DNA of 64,000 nt from Polynucleobacter arcticus. GTDB taxonomy: Bacteria > Pseudomonadota > Gammaproteobacteria > Burkholderiales > Burkholderiaceae. Positions 20,283-28,426 of this stretch are shown here, piece by piece (the stretch's first letter is position 1; each line of letters opens with the position of its first letter). The notes under the pieces are model-generated. The model searched no databases. It worked only from the letters and a program-made list of their open reading frames with translations, and was not told where the DNA came from. The translations under genes and the position numbers were made by a program. The DNA is taken from NCBI RefSeq assembly GCF_013307205.1, contig NZ_CP028940.1, positions 1,037,702 to 1,101,701 on the forward strand. Reading direction: 5' to 3'.

Positions 20283-21491
20283 ATGAAGAGTAAAACAACC
20301 CGCAAAAAACCTGATTTCTCGAAGCTGGCTCTCGAAACCCTTGCGGTTCGAGCTGGAACCCGTCGTACTGCTGAATATCAAGAACACTCGGAAGCCCTGT
20401 TTTTAACCTCCAGCTTTTGCTTTGATAGTGCGGAGTTGGCGGCGGATGGTTTTGCACATGCGGACCAAGGCTTCATTTACTCTCGCTTCACCAATCCTAC
20501 TGTGAGCATGTTTCAGGATCGACTAGCTGCCCTAGAGGGCGGTGAAGCTTGTATTGCGACTTCTTCAGGCATGGCGGCGATTTTGACGATGGCGATGGCG
20601 CACCTTCAGGCTGGTGATCACGTGGTTTGTTCTCGCTCTGTCTTTGGTGCAACTATCCAACTGTTTAGCAATATCTTAGGGCGTTTCGGCATCACTACTA
20701 CCTATGTCGATTTGGCTGATACTAAGGCTTGGCAGAATGCTGCTCAAGACAACACTAAGCTGTTCTATTTAGAAACGCCATCCAATCCCTTAACTGAGAT
20801 TGCGGATATTAAGGCGATCTCCAAAATTGCTAAAAAGGCTAAGGCACTCTTTGCGGTTGACAACTGCTTTTGCACACCCGCATTGCAAAGGCCTTTGCTA
20901 TTAGGCGCTGATGTAATTATTCATTCGGCAACCAAATATTTAGATGGCCAGGGTCGGGTTGTTGGTGGCGCTATTGTGGGTAGCAATGATTTCATTATGG
21001 GCAAAGTCTTTCCCTACGTGAGAACTGCTGGCCCAACACTATCAGCATTCAATGCTTGGGTTTTCCTCAAGGGGTTAGAGACCCTTGAGCTGCGGATGAA
21101 GCAGCAGAGTCAGAATGCTTTAGAAATTGCTCAGTGGTTAGAAAAGCAACCCGGTGTCGAGCGTGTTTATCACCCTGGGCTCAAGTCACATCCACAGCAT
21201 GCCTTAGCCAAGCGCCAACAAAAAGCCGGTGGCGCCATTTTATCCTTCACACTTAAGGGTGGAAAGCGGGCTGCATTCAAGTTGATTAATCAAACACAGC
21301 TTTGTTCGATTACGGCAAATCTGGGTGATACTCGTACGACCATTACGCATCCAGCAACCACTACCCATTGCCGTGTCACCCCGGAGGCTCGTAAGGCTGC
21401 TGGTATTACCGACGGCTTAGTTCGTATTGCGGTCGGACTTGAGAATGTCAATGACTTAAAAAATGATCTCATTGGTGGTTTGAAGAAGTAA
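20283..21491 (+). CDS. metZ: O-succinylhomoserine sulfhydrylase MetZ
   Basis: PLP enzyme making homocysteine directly from O-succinylhomoserine and sulfide. 402 residues of the Cys/Met-metabolism fold. The PLP Lys is in HSATKYLDGQGRVVGG (about residue 219). SSGMAAILTMAMAHLQAGDHVV contains the cofactor phosphate site. Assignment as MetZ rather than MetB or MetY rests on the typical N-terminus (LALETLAVRAG...YQEHSEALFLTSSF) and the purF-metZ neighbourhood. It connects to the sulfur genes a few kb downstream only by metabolism, not by operon. Confidence 0.93.
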   Translation: MKSKTTRKKPDFSKLALETLAVRAGTRRTAEYQEHSEALFLTSSFCFDSAELAADGFAHADQGFIYSRFTNPTVSMFQDRLAALEGGEACIATSSGMAAILTMAMAHLQAGDHVVCSRSVFGATIQLFSNILGRFGITTTYVDLADTKAWQNAAQDNTKLFYLETPSNPLTEIADIKAISKIAKKAKALFAVDNCFCTPALQRPLLLGADVIIHSATKYLDGQGRVVGGAIVGSNDFIMGKVFPYVRTAGPTLSAFNAWVFLKGLETLELRMKQQSQNALEIAQWLEKQPGVERVYHPGLKSHPQHALAKRQQKAGGAILSFTLKGGKRAAFKLINQTQLCSITANLGDTRTTITHPATTTHCRVTPEARKAAGITDGLVRIAVGLENVNDLKNDLIGGLKK

Positions 21492-21521
21492 TAGCAGAAT
21501 CGCTATCTTTAGGCTAATCAG

Positions 21522-22142
21522 ATGAGTTTTACAGACGCTACTCAATTTTGGAATGCGCGTTTTGATAAAGATGAGTTTATCTTCGGCAAAGAACCAAATG
21601 AGTACCTTGTTGAACAATCCTCTCAGTATTTAAAGCCGGGAAATTCTGTTTTATGTATTGCTGATGGAGAAGGGCGTAATGGCGTTTGGCTTGCTAAGCA
21701 GGGAATGCACGTTACTGGCTTTGATGTATCCGATATCGCCTTAGAAAAGGCCAAGCAGTTTGCTAGAGATAGCCAGGTCAATGTTCAATATAGTCTTTGT
21801 GATACCGACGGCTTTGATTGGCAAGCCAGTACATATGATGCGGTGATCGGCATATTTATCCAGTTTGCAGATCCAGCCATGCGGGCTAGAATATTTGAGC
21901 AGGTACATCAGGTCTTAAAGCCTGAGGGCATATTTATTTTGCAAGGCTATACACCCAAGCAGTTGGAATACAAAACTGGGGGACCATCACTGATTGAGCA
22001 TCTCTATACAGAAGAGCTGATCCGAGAACTTACCAAAGACTTTGAAATTCTGGATCTACGTTGCTACGAAAAAGAATTGTCTGAAGGTGCAAGACATACC
22101 GGCATGTCTGCATTACTGGGCTTAAGCGCCCGCAAGCGTTGA
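21522..22142 (+). CDS. SAM-dependent methyltransferase, class I
   Basis: 206 residues with a Rossmann methyltransferase core. Motif I is SVLCIADGEGRNGVWLAKQG (about residues 44-63), then TGFDVSDIALEKAKQFA, and QVLKPEGIFILQGYT near residue 130. The N-terminus FWNARFDKDEFIFGKEPNEY is typical of the TehB-like/thiopurine-methyltransferase-like group, whose substrates are mostly unproven. Its last 21 bp overlap the 3' end of modC on the other strand (convergent). Confidence 0.8.
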   Translation: MSFTDATQFWNARFDKDEFIFGKEPNEYLVEQSSQYLKPGNSVLCIADGEGRNGVWLAKQGMHVTGFDVSDIALEKAKQFARDSQVNVQYSLCDTDGFDWQASTYDAVIGIFIQFADPAMRARIFEQVHQVLKPEGIFILQGYTPKQLEYKTGGPSLIEHLYTEELIRELTKDFEILDLRCYEKELSEGARHTGMSALLGLSARKR

Positions 22143-23246
22143 CCCCTGAAATCTTCGAGGATCATTAATTAACCTCAGCGGCATGATGTGAATTTGACTG
22201 CTGTCAATCTCGAGATGCATTTGACTGTCAAGTTTTAGCTGAAGACGTTTGACTTCTGCAGAAGAGGCCTCCCACTCGATGGTGTTGATACTATTGGCTA
22301 TGCTGAACTGTATGACGGCAATTTGACCAAGACTGCTAATCTTTTCCACTGTGGCCTGTACGCTGATCGTGGAAGGGTTGATATGGACACTTAAACCACT
22401 TTGCGGCACCACCCAGGCAACACGCGAATTAGGAGGAATCTTCCCCTTATCCGTTACGCTAAATACATGTTCGCAATCATCCCAACTGAGCTTTCCGGAA
22501 TCAAAAACTCCGTGAAACATATTGCTGATTCCAACTAGCTCGGCCACGCGTGAGTTTCGTGGTTTTTGGAATAGGATCTTTGGTGGCGCTGTTTGTAGGC
22601 CAATCCCTTGATCAATCACAGTGATTCGATCAGCTAGTAAATCAGCCTCTCTCAAGTCATGGGTTACTAGCAGGATAGGAATATTCAAATCCTTACGTAA
22701 GTCCGCTAATGTTTTATAAAGACTTTGTCTTGTTGGGGCATCAATAGCAGAGAAGGGTTCATCGAGCAAAAGAACCTTAGGTTGTCTTGCTAATGCTCTT
22801 GCAAGCGCAACGCGTTGCTGTTGTCCTCCCGACAACTGGTGCGGCATACGTTCAGCTAAATCACTGATCCCCATTTGCTCCAACCACTCGCGGGCAATAC
22901 TTTTTCGCTTGTTTGAGTTTGAACCAGAATTTTGCAATGGGATACAAACATTTTCTATGGCATTGAGGTGAGGGAAAAGGGCGTATTGCTGAAACAAGAA
23001 TCCGCAAGAGCGTTGAGCCGCTGAAAGAGATTTTTTAGAGCTACTAAAGGCCTGATTCTCAAACCAAATTTCCGAGTCGCACTCAATTTTTCCAGAGCTA
23101 GCCTGTCGTAGGCCGGCAATAGTTCTTAGTACAGTGGTTTTTCCACTCCCCGAGGGGCCCACTAGGGCGTGTAACTCGCCGGATGCGCATTCCAAATCTA
23201 TTTGAATTGGCATTGGAGCAGTTTGGTTGAGTTTTACCTTTAGCAT
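22122..23246 (-). CDS. modC: Molybdate ABC transporter ATP-binding protein ModC
   Basis: 374 residues. ABC ATPase domain: Walker A GPSGSGKT (about 30-37), signature LSGGQQQRVALARAL, Walker B VLLLDEPFSAID, H-loop LLVTHDLREAD. A C-terminal extension of about 140 residues contains a TOBE-like domain (VQATVEKISSLGQIAVIQFS), as in ModC. Sulfate or thiosulfate importers (CysA) are the main alternative, but pairing with the single permease ModB favours molybdate or tungstate. Its start codon touches the modB stop (one shared base at 23246). No modA is adjacent. Confidence 0.87.
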   Translation of the reverse strand: MLKVKLNQTAPMPIQIDLECASGELHALVGPSGSGKTTVLRTIAGLRQASSGKIECDSEIWFENQAFSSSKKSLSAAQRSCGFLFQQYALFPHLNAIENVCIPLQNSGSNSNKRKSIAREWLEQMGISDLAERMPHQLSGGQQQRVALARALARQPKVLLLDEPFSAIDAPTRQSLYKTLADLRKDLNIPILLVTHDLREADLLADRITVIDQGIGLQTAPPKILFQKPRNSRVAELVGISNMFHGVFDSGKLSWDDCEHVFSVTDKGKIPPNSRVAWVVPQSGLSVHINPSTISVQATVEKISSLGQIAVIQFSIANSINTIEWEASSAEVKRLQLKLDSQMHLEIDSSQIHIMPLRLINDPRRFQGSTLAGA

Positions 23247-23902
23247 TACGCCCTGCCTCTTGGACTGGCGGTAATAGAGCGCCCAAATAGTCCATAAGAA
23301 ATGGCGATGGCTACTAATGAGGTACCCAGTAAAAGTAATGAGAGGGCGCCAGCGCCAGCTGTATCAAAGCTTTGTACTTTGTCATAAATGGAGATTGAAA
23401 CCGTCTTTGTCTCCCCAGGTATCGCGCCTCCAACCATGAGGACCACACCAAATTCACCAAGAGTGTGGGCAAAGGTGAGAACGGCAGCGCTAGTAATTCC
23501 CCGCCAAGCTAAGGGTAGCTCAATGAGTCGAAATATTTGCCAATGACTTAAGCCACTCACCTGGGCGGCTTCTCTAATTTCAGGATTGATTGCTTCAAAT
23601 GCTCTCTGAATCGGCTGAATGGCAAAAGGAAGGTTCACTATTAAGGACGCGAGCAGAATGCCGTAGAAGGAGAAAACCAAGGGAATACCAAAGAAACTCT
23701 CGCCCCCAAAGCCCACCAAAAAATAATAGCCCAAAACTGTAGGCGGCAAAACAAGGGGTAAGGCCAAGGCTGCCTCAATCCATGGGCGGCTTCGATGTAG
23801 GCTAATCAGCTTATGGGCAACCCAAATTCCAAAGGGCAAAATGAGGGCAACGGTCCAAAAGGCCAGCTTTAAAGATAGGGTGATGGGGCCGTAATCTAGC
23901 AA
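23246..23902 (-). CDS. modB: Molybdate ABC transporter permease ModB
   Basis: 218 residues, about five to six transmembrane helices. The permease EAA loop EAAQVSGLSHWQIFRLIELPLAW is at about residues 136-158, and LPLVLPPTVLGYYFLVGFG is the typical ModB second helix. It forms a two-gene unit with modC. The substrate-binding protein modA, normally first in such operons, is absent: soxY diverges directly upstream. Confidence 0.9.
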   Translation of the reverse strand: MLDYGPITLSLKLAFWTVALILPFGIWVAHKLISLHRSRPWIEAALALPLVLPPTVLGYYFLVGFGGESFFGIPLVFSFYGILLASLIVNLPFAIQPIQRAFEAINPEIREAAQVSGLSHWQIFRLIELPLAWRGITSAAVLTFAHTLGEFGVVLMVGGAIPGETKTVSISIYDKVQSFDTAGAGALSLLLLGTSLVAIAISYGLFGRSITASPRGRA

Positions 23903-23961
23903 ATTTATTCAGGTAAGTTATTGAGTTATTGGCACATTATGCTGGTAATTGACGCCCCAGT

Positions 23962-24003
23962 AATCTTAATACACCTGTAAAATCATACAAGATTGAATAA
24001 TCT
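23962..24003. promoter_or_regulatory. Repeated half-sites between modB and soxY, candidate operator
   Basis: In the 140-bp divergent gap, AGATT-gaat-AATCT forms an inverted repeat at 23990-24003. A further AATCTT lies at 23962-23967, so AATCTT-type half-sites occur three times in about 40 bp. This spacing suits a dimeric repressor such as the ArsR-family sulfur regulators that control sox genes elsewhere, but no such regulator gene is in the window, and AT-rich repeats occur by chance. Confidence 0.35.
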
Positions 24004-24042
24004 ACATGTGACCAAATAAAGCGTTTTACAGAAAAATATCCC

Positions 24043-24492
24043 ATGGATCGTAATCGTCGAAATATTATCAAGTCTTCAGTGTTATTTAGTGCATTGGCAT
24101 CGATTGGTATGATTACTCCCGCCCAAGCTGCAGAATGGAATACCGCTGCCTTTAATGCCAAAACAGTTGAAGAAGTGTTGAAGTCACTCGGCGTTCTTTC
24201 CCCCGAAAACTCAAATGATATTGTGTTGAAAGTGCCGGATTTGGTTGAGACAAGTGCTGTTGTCCCAATTATTGCTCAGTCAAAAATAAGAGTGCAGCAA
24301 TTTGCAATCCTGGTGGATAAGAATCCAAGTGTTCTTGCAGCACAACTCTTCATACCCCAAGGAACCGAGCCATTCGTAAGAATGAATGTCAAGATGGCGC
24401 AGTCATCAAATGTCATTCTTTTGGCTCAATCATCAAACAAGTGGTTTATGACAAGCACTGCAGTTAAGGTAACTCTTGGCGGCTGCGGATAG
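24043..24492 (+). CDS. soxY: Thiosulfate oxidation carrier protein SoxY
   Basis: Periplasmic sulfur carrier: the C-terminal Cys covalently holds thiosulfate-derived sulfur during Sox oxidation. 149 residues. The N-terminus has a twin-arginine-like motif (NRRNIIKSS) and a hydrophobic segment ending AQAAEW, indicating Tat export. The protein ends in LGGCG, so the carrier Cys is residue 148, matching the SoxY signature. soxZ follows after 15 bp. soxA, soxX, soxB and soxCD are not in the window, so its partners must be elsewhere or absent. Confidence 0.93.
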   Translation: MDRNRRNIIKSSVLFSALASIGMITPAQAAEWNTAAFNAKTVEEVLKSLGVLSPENSNDIVLKVPDLVETSAVVPIIAQSKIRVQQFAILVDKNPSVLAAQLFIPQGTEPFVRMNVKMAQSSNVILLAQSSNKWFMTSTAVKVTLGGCG

Positions 24493-24507
24493 GGAGCGGA
24501 ATAATTT

Positions 24508-24816
24508 ATGGGTGAACCATCTAAAATGCGTATCAGCGAGACTGATGGCATCGTTGATGTGCGAATTTTGATGAAGCATGATATGGAATCAGGCCAGAGA
24601 AAGGGTACTGATGGAAAAAATATACCTCCATGGTTCATTAATACCGTCATAGTTAAGGCACAAGGTAAAGAGGTTTTTTCTGCCAACTTTGGCGCTGCAG
24701 TTTCCAAAGATCCTTTTCTTAACTTCAAGTACAAGGGCAGCAAGAGTGACAAAATCTCAGTAAGCTGGACCGACAATCGCGGTGATAAACGGACTGATGA
24801 GTTTCCTGCTGCTTAA
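24508..24816 (+). CDS. soxZ: Thiosulfate oxidation carrier complex protein SoxZ
   Basis: Small beta-sandwich partner of SoxY. 102 residues, no signal peptide; SoxZ proteins are known to be exported with SoxY as a complex. IPPWFINTVIVKAQGKEVFS and the C-terminal SVSWTDNRGDKRTDEF are family hallmarks. Only 15 bp after soxY. The next gene, a membrane sulfur transporter, starts 42 bp downstream and is probably in the same transcript. Confidence 0.93.
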   Translation: MGEPSKMRISETDGIVDVRILMKHDMESGQRKGTDGKNIPPWFINTVIVKAQGKEVFSANFGAAVSKDPFLNFKYKGSKSDKISVSWTDNRGDKRTDEFPAA

Positions 24817-24858
24817 GGCATTTAGATTGAATGCACTAATTCCGAGAGATTAAACGAG

Positions 24859-25962
24859 ATGACCCCCGAGCACTTTATTTTATTCGCTACTCTTGGCCTC
24901 ACCATGTTGCTGGGTGCAGTATTACAAAGGACTGGCTTTTGCACCATGGGGGCGATAGCTGATATTTTTTTAATATCACGCCTAGACAGAATTAGGCAAT
25001 GGGCTCTAGCAATTGGCATATCAATCATTAGCGTGTCAATTTTTTCTGGCTTAGGAATTATTGATTCCACAAAGTCTATCTATGCCAACGCTAAGGTGAT
25101 GTATCTGTCTGTATTGTTGGGTAGTATTCTATTTGGATGTGGCATGGTTCTCGCATCAGGCTGCGGAGCAAAAACACTGATTCGTATTGGTGGGGGCAAT
25201 CTAAAATCTTTGGTAGTTTTTATTGTGATGAGCTTAGTAGCCTATATGACCCTGCGGGGATTTTTAGGTGTAATTCGTGTTGATTTCTTGGATTCAGTCT
25301 TCTTTACCTTATCAGGGCCGCAGGACTTACCGAGTGTTTTATCTTCTACGTTTGAAGTGAGTCGTCCTGTAATGCACTTGTCCTTAGGCTTGCTAATTGG
25401 TGGCGGACTCATCTTATTTGCATTGCTCAGTAAATCATTCTGGACTTTCAATAACCTTTTGGCAGGTTTAACTGTTGGTTTTTCGATTAGTTTGATGTGG
25501 CTTATCTCTGGGTATCTTGGCTATATTCAGGAAGATCCAAACACTCTACAAGAAGCTTTCTTACTAACCAATTCCGGGAAGATGGAAAGTCTTTCCTTTG
25601 TTGGTCCATATGCATATGCTATTGATTGGTTGATGTTTTATAGCGATGCTTCCAGAGTTCTTACCATCGGCATCGTTGCTGTTTTGGGTTTGACCTTGGG
25701 TTCTGCGCTATACGCAATCCAAGCTAGAACTTTTCGATGGGAGTCCTTTTCGAGTGTTGAGGATACCGCCAACCACCTGGTGGGCGCATCGTTCATGGGC
25801 TTTGGAGGTATAGCTGCTTTGGGCTGTACTTTTGGTCAAGGTTTAAGTGGTATCTCCACCCTCGCTATCAGCTCCTTTTTGGCAATAATCGGCTTTTTTG
25901 TTGGCGCCTATTTAGCATTGCATTACCTTCAAGCACGCCTTGCCCTAAAACCCTGTAGTTAG
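24859..25962 (+). CDS. YeeE/YedE family thiosulfate permease-like protein
   Basis: 367 residues, about nine to ten hydrophobic helices. Three conserved cysteines sit where the YeeE/TsuA thiosulfate-uptake family has its pathway cysteines: RTGFC (Cys28), ASGCGAK (Cys102) and LGCTFGQGLSG (Cys323). In that family the cysteines relay thiosulfate across the membrane. Position after soxYZ fits import or handling of thiosulfate or sulfane sulfur. A TusA-type partner, often fused or adjacent, is not seen here. Substrate is inferred. Confidence 0.85.
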   Translation: MTPEHFILFATLGLTMLLGAVLQRTGFCTMGAIADIFLISRLDRIRQWALAIGISIISVSIFSGLGIIDSTKSIYANAKVMYLSVLLGSILFGCGMVLASGCGAKTLIRIGGGNLKSLVVFIVMSLVAYMTLRGFLGVIRVDFLDSVFFTLSGPQDLPSVLSSTFEVSRPVMHLSLGLLIGGGLILFALLSKSFWTFNNLLAGLTVGFSISLMWLISGYLGYIQEDPNTLQEAFLLTNSGKMESLSFVGPYAYAIDWLMFYSDASRVLTIGIVAVLGLTLGSALYAIQARTFRWESFSSVEDTANHLVGASFMGFGGIAALGCTFGQGLSGISTLAISSFLAIIGFFVGAYLALHYLQARLALKPCS

Positions 25963-25984
25963 TTATTCGGATGGATCAAATAAT

Positions 25985-26422
25985 ATGCAGATTAATTGGT
26001 TAGCTTTTACTCCAGGCCCCGCATTTTTTGGCGGGATATTACTGGGAATTGCGGCAGCATTATTTGTCATTTTGCATGGCCGTATTTTAGGTATTAGCGG
26101 AATCGTATCTGGCTTGCTTTCACCAAAAGAGGGTGATGTCCATTGGCGCCTCAGTATTTTATTGGGATTGCTAAGTGCACCGTTTTGGGCAAGCTTGTTA
26201 TTTGACCTTCATACAGTAACTGTTATTGATGCTGATTGGATGGTCATTATTGTTGCTGGCTTGTTGGTGGGATTTGGGGCGCAATACGGTTCAGGCTGTA
26301 CTAGTGGTCATGGTATATGTGGCTTATCTCGTCTATCCCCAAGATCTTTAGTTGCAACTGCATGTTTCATGAGCGCTGGTTTTTTAATGGTGTTTGTGAC
26401 TCGCCATATATTGGGTTTTTAA
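25985..26422 (+). CDS. YeeE/YedE half-length transporter protein (PmpA-like)
   Basis: 145 residues with about four transmembrane helices, equivalent to one half of a full YeeE/YedE protein. The core signature FGAQYGSGCTSGHGICGLSR is at about residues 98-117, with the Cys in GCTSGHG. It begins 22 bp after the full-length homologue and is followed after 3 bp by a second half-length protein. Such two-gene pairs are known in Proteobacteria (PmpA/PmpB-like), so this is not read as a broken gene. Confidence 0.85.
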   Translation: MQINWLAFTPGPAFFGGILLGIAAALFVILHGRILGISGIVSGLLSPKEGDVHWRLSILLGLLSAPFWASLLFDLHTVTVIDADWMVIIVAGLLVGFGAQYGSGCTSGHGICGLSRLSPRSLVATACFMSAGFLMVFVTRHILGF

Positions 26423-26425
26423 ATC

Positions 26426-26863
26426 ATGAGAAGACATTTCCAGTTTTATAGTCAATATCTGATTGGCGTCTTATTTGGACTTGGCCTCATCATCTCCGGG
26501 ATGAGCAATCCAGAGAAGGTCCTGAGTTTTTTGGATATCACTGGCGCCTGGGATCCATCCTTGATATTTGTCATGGTCGGAGCGATTGTTGTTGGTCTTG
26601 GCGGCTTTTATTTGGTCTCTAAGCGCTCTAAAGCCTTCTTCGGTGGCGCCCTCCATATTCCGACAAGAACAGCTGTTTCTAGGCCCCTCGTGATTGGTAG
26701 TCTGATTTTTGGTGCTGGGTGGGGTATTGCTGGTTTCTGCCCAGGCCCTGCAATTGTTGCTCTTGGAGCCGGCCATCTGAAAGCGCTTATTTTTGTATTG
26801 GCTATGTTAGCTGGTATGGCTTTATGCAACCGCTTCTTTACAGGTCACAAAAATTTAGTCTGA
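26426..26863 (+). CDS. DUF6691/YeeE-type half-length transporter (PmpB-like)
   Basis: 145 residues with about four hydrophobic helices. Family motifs are GLGLIISGMSNPEKVLSFLD near the start and GAGWGIAGFCPGPAIVALG (about residues 95-113), in which the Cys precedes a Pro-Gly turn. Translated from an ATG 3 bp after the previous gene's stop, so the two are almost certainly co-expressed and probably form a heteromeric channel. Transport of a reduced sulfur species is inferred from the family and the soxYZ neighbours. Confidence 0.85.
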   Translation: MRRHFQFYSQYLIGVLFGLGLIISGMSNPEKVLSFLDITGAWDPSLIFVMVGAIVVGLGGFYLVSKRSKAFFGGALHIPTRTAVSRPLVIGSLIFGAGWGIAGFCPGPAIVALGAGHLKALIFVLAMLAGMALCNRFFTGHKNLV

Positions 26864-26914
26864 TTTAAAATCTCAGCCATAGCTTTTAAATTCTTTTTAC
26901 ATTTTGAGGTTCAG

Positions 26915-27259
26915 ATGAGTCTTCCTATTGCTTGCCACACCGATCAATTCGGTACCCTGGGTCAGATTGGCCCAAGCCATTTAGCTGAGATTGTCGAACA
27001 AGGTTATAAAAGCGTAATTAATAATCGCCCTGATTTTGAAGGCGGCCCTGATCAGCCTACTAGCGCTCAAATACAGGCGCAAGCATTAGCACTTGGCTTG
27101 AACTACGCCTTTTTGCCGGTAGTCTCTGGGGCACTCACACCTGATCAAGTCGTTGAAATGGCGCACTTACTTAAAACTATGCCTGGGCCAATTTTAGCTT
27201 TCTGTCGTTCGGGTGCTCGCTCTACCAACCTATATCATCTGGCTCAGCAAGTTCGCTAA
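26915..27259 (+). CDS. TIGR01244-type sulfur transferase / phosphatase-like protein
   Basis: 114 residues matching the small domain called beta-lactamase-hydrolase-like or TIGR01244. It contains the cysteine-phosphatase-type loop FCRSGARSTNLY (about residues 92-103, Cys-x5-Arg) and the early SVINNRPDFEGGPDQPT. In related sulfur operons this domain accompanies persulfide dioxygenase and YeeE proteins and is believed to act on sulfane sulfur or as a phosphatase. Activity here is unproven. It follows the transporter pair by 51 bp. Confidence 0.85.
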   Translation: MSLPIACHTDQFGTLGQIGPSHLAEIVEQGYKSVINNRPDFEGGPDQPTSAQIQAQALALGLNYAFLPVVSGALTPDQVVEMAHLLKTMPGPILAFCRSGARSTNLYHLAQQVR

Positions 27260-27352
27260 TCCTTGATTGACAACAGGGGCTGATAAAGATTGATATGAAG
27301 AAAAGTGTTGCTGATGCTTCTGTGTATTCCGCTTTTCTAGCTAGGATGCTAT

Positions 27353-28426
27353 TTGCAGCCCATTAATCCACACCTACTGAGCCTGGAGAAGCTGTCTTCA
27401 TCATTACATGAATTTAGCGCGATCATTGATGTTCGTTCTCCTGCAGAGTTTGCCTTAGACCACATTCCTGGCGCCATTAACCTCCCCGTTTTAAATAATG
27501 AAGAGCGTATTGAGATTGGCACCTTGTATAAACAAGTCTCCCCATTTGCTGCTAAGAAATTGGGCGCTGCCTATGTATCTCGCAACATTGCTTACCACTT
27601 GGAAAATTCACTCATCGACTTTCCAAGAGAGTGGCGCCCCCTGGTTTACTGTTGGCGTGGGGGAGAGCGCAGTGGAGCCTTTACTCATATCCTCAATCGT
27701 ATTGGCTGGAAAGCATTACAGCTACAAAGTGGTTATCAAGGCTTCCGGCGTGTTGTGATTGATGGCCTTGACCAGGCAGCCAAACAATTTTCCTTTCAGG
27801 TTGTAGCTGGAATGACTGGTAGCGGAAAGACTCGAATTCTTCAGGAGATTGGAGCCCTTGGTGAGCAGATCTTGGATCTTGAAGGTTTAGCAATTCATCG
27901 TGGGTCTGTTCTTGGAAATGAGCCGAATATTGAACAGCCCTCACAAAAGGGGTTTGAAACCAATCTCTGGAATGCACTGAATTCTCTCGATCCCTCTAAG
28001 ATTGTGTATGTTGAATCTGAAAGTAAGAAGGTGGGGGGATTGCACATACCCGATTCCTTAATGGAGCGAATTCGTGAGGGCCAATCCATAGAACTTCGCT
28101 CTAGTACCAACACACGCGTCGCTTGGTTATTGCGTGAATATCATCACTTCTTGTCCAATCCCGAAAGCTTTAAAGAAAAGTTAGGCTTATTGACCTCTCG
28201 ATATGGCAAGGATCAAATTACCAAATGGCATACGTCAATTGATGCAGGTGAGTTTGGTAGTTTGGTCGAAGAGCTGCTGGTGATGCATTACGACCCATCG
28301 TATCAATCTTCAATTATTCGTAATTTTCCCAGCTATCGCGAAGATCACTTTGTAGAACTTCGTGATGATAGCGATGAAGCCTTTGCACTCGCAGCAAAGA
28401 ACCTCATCACCAAGGTAAATACTTAA
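27353..28426 (+). CDS. mnmH: tRNA 2-selenouridine synthase MnmH (SelU/YbbB)
   Basis: 357 residues, close to the E. coli length (364). The N-terminal rhodanese domain has the active-site Cys in [13 protein letters not shown] (about residues 97-109). A P-loop domain has [15 protein letters not shown] near residue 155. It replaces sulfur by selenium at the wobble 2-thiouridine of some tRNAs using selenophosphate, via a geranylated intermediate. The start is TTG 27353: a TAG stop in frame at 27338 excludes earlier starts, and AGGA at 27343-27346 sits 6 bases upstream. It overlaps the convergent gcdH stop by 4 bp. selD is not in the window. Confidence 0.92.
   Translation: MQPINPHLLSLEKLSSSLHEFSAIIDVRSPAEFALDHIPGAINLPVLNNEERIEIGTLYKQVSPFAAKKLGAAYVSRNIAYHLENSLIDFPREWRPLVYCWRGGERSGAFTHILNRIGWKALQLQSGYQGFRRVVIDGLDQAAKQFSFQVVAGMTGSGKTRILQEIGALGEQILDLEGLAIHRGSVLGNEPNIEQPSQKGFETNLWNALNSLDPSKIVYVESESKKVGGLHIPDSLMERIREGQSIELRSSTNTRVAWLLREYHHFLSNPESFKEKLGLLTSRYGKDQITKWHTSIDAGEFGSLVEELLVMHYDPSYQSSIIRNFPSYREDHFVELRDDSDEAFALAAKNLITKVNT

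Noticed and set aside
25985..26863. The two 145-residue YeeE halves as one frameshifted gene
   Set aside because: Each has its own ATG, stop and complete helix set with family motifs, and paired half-length genes of this type are known in Proteobacteria.
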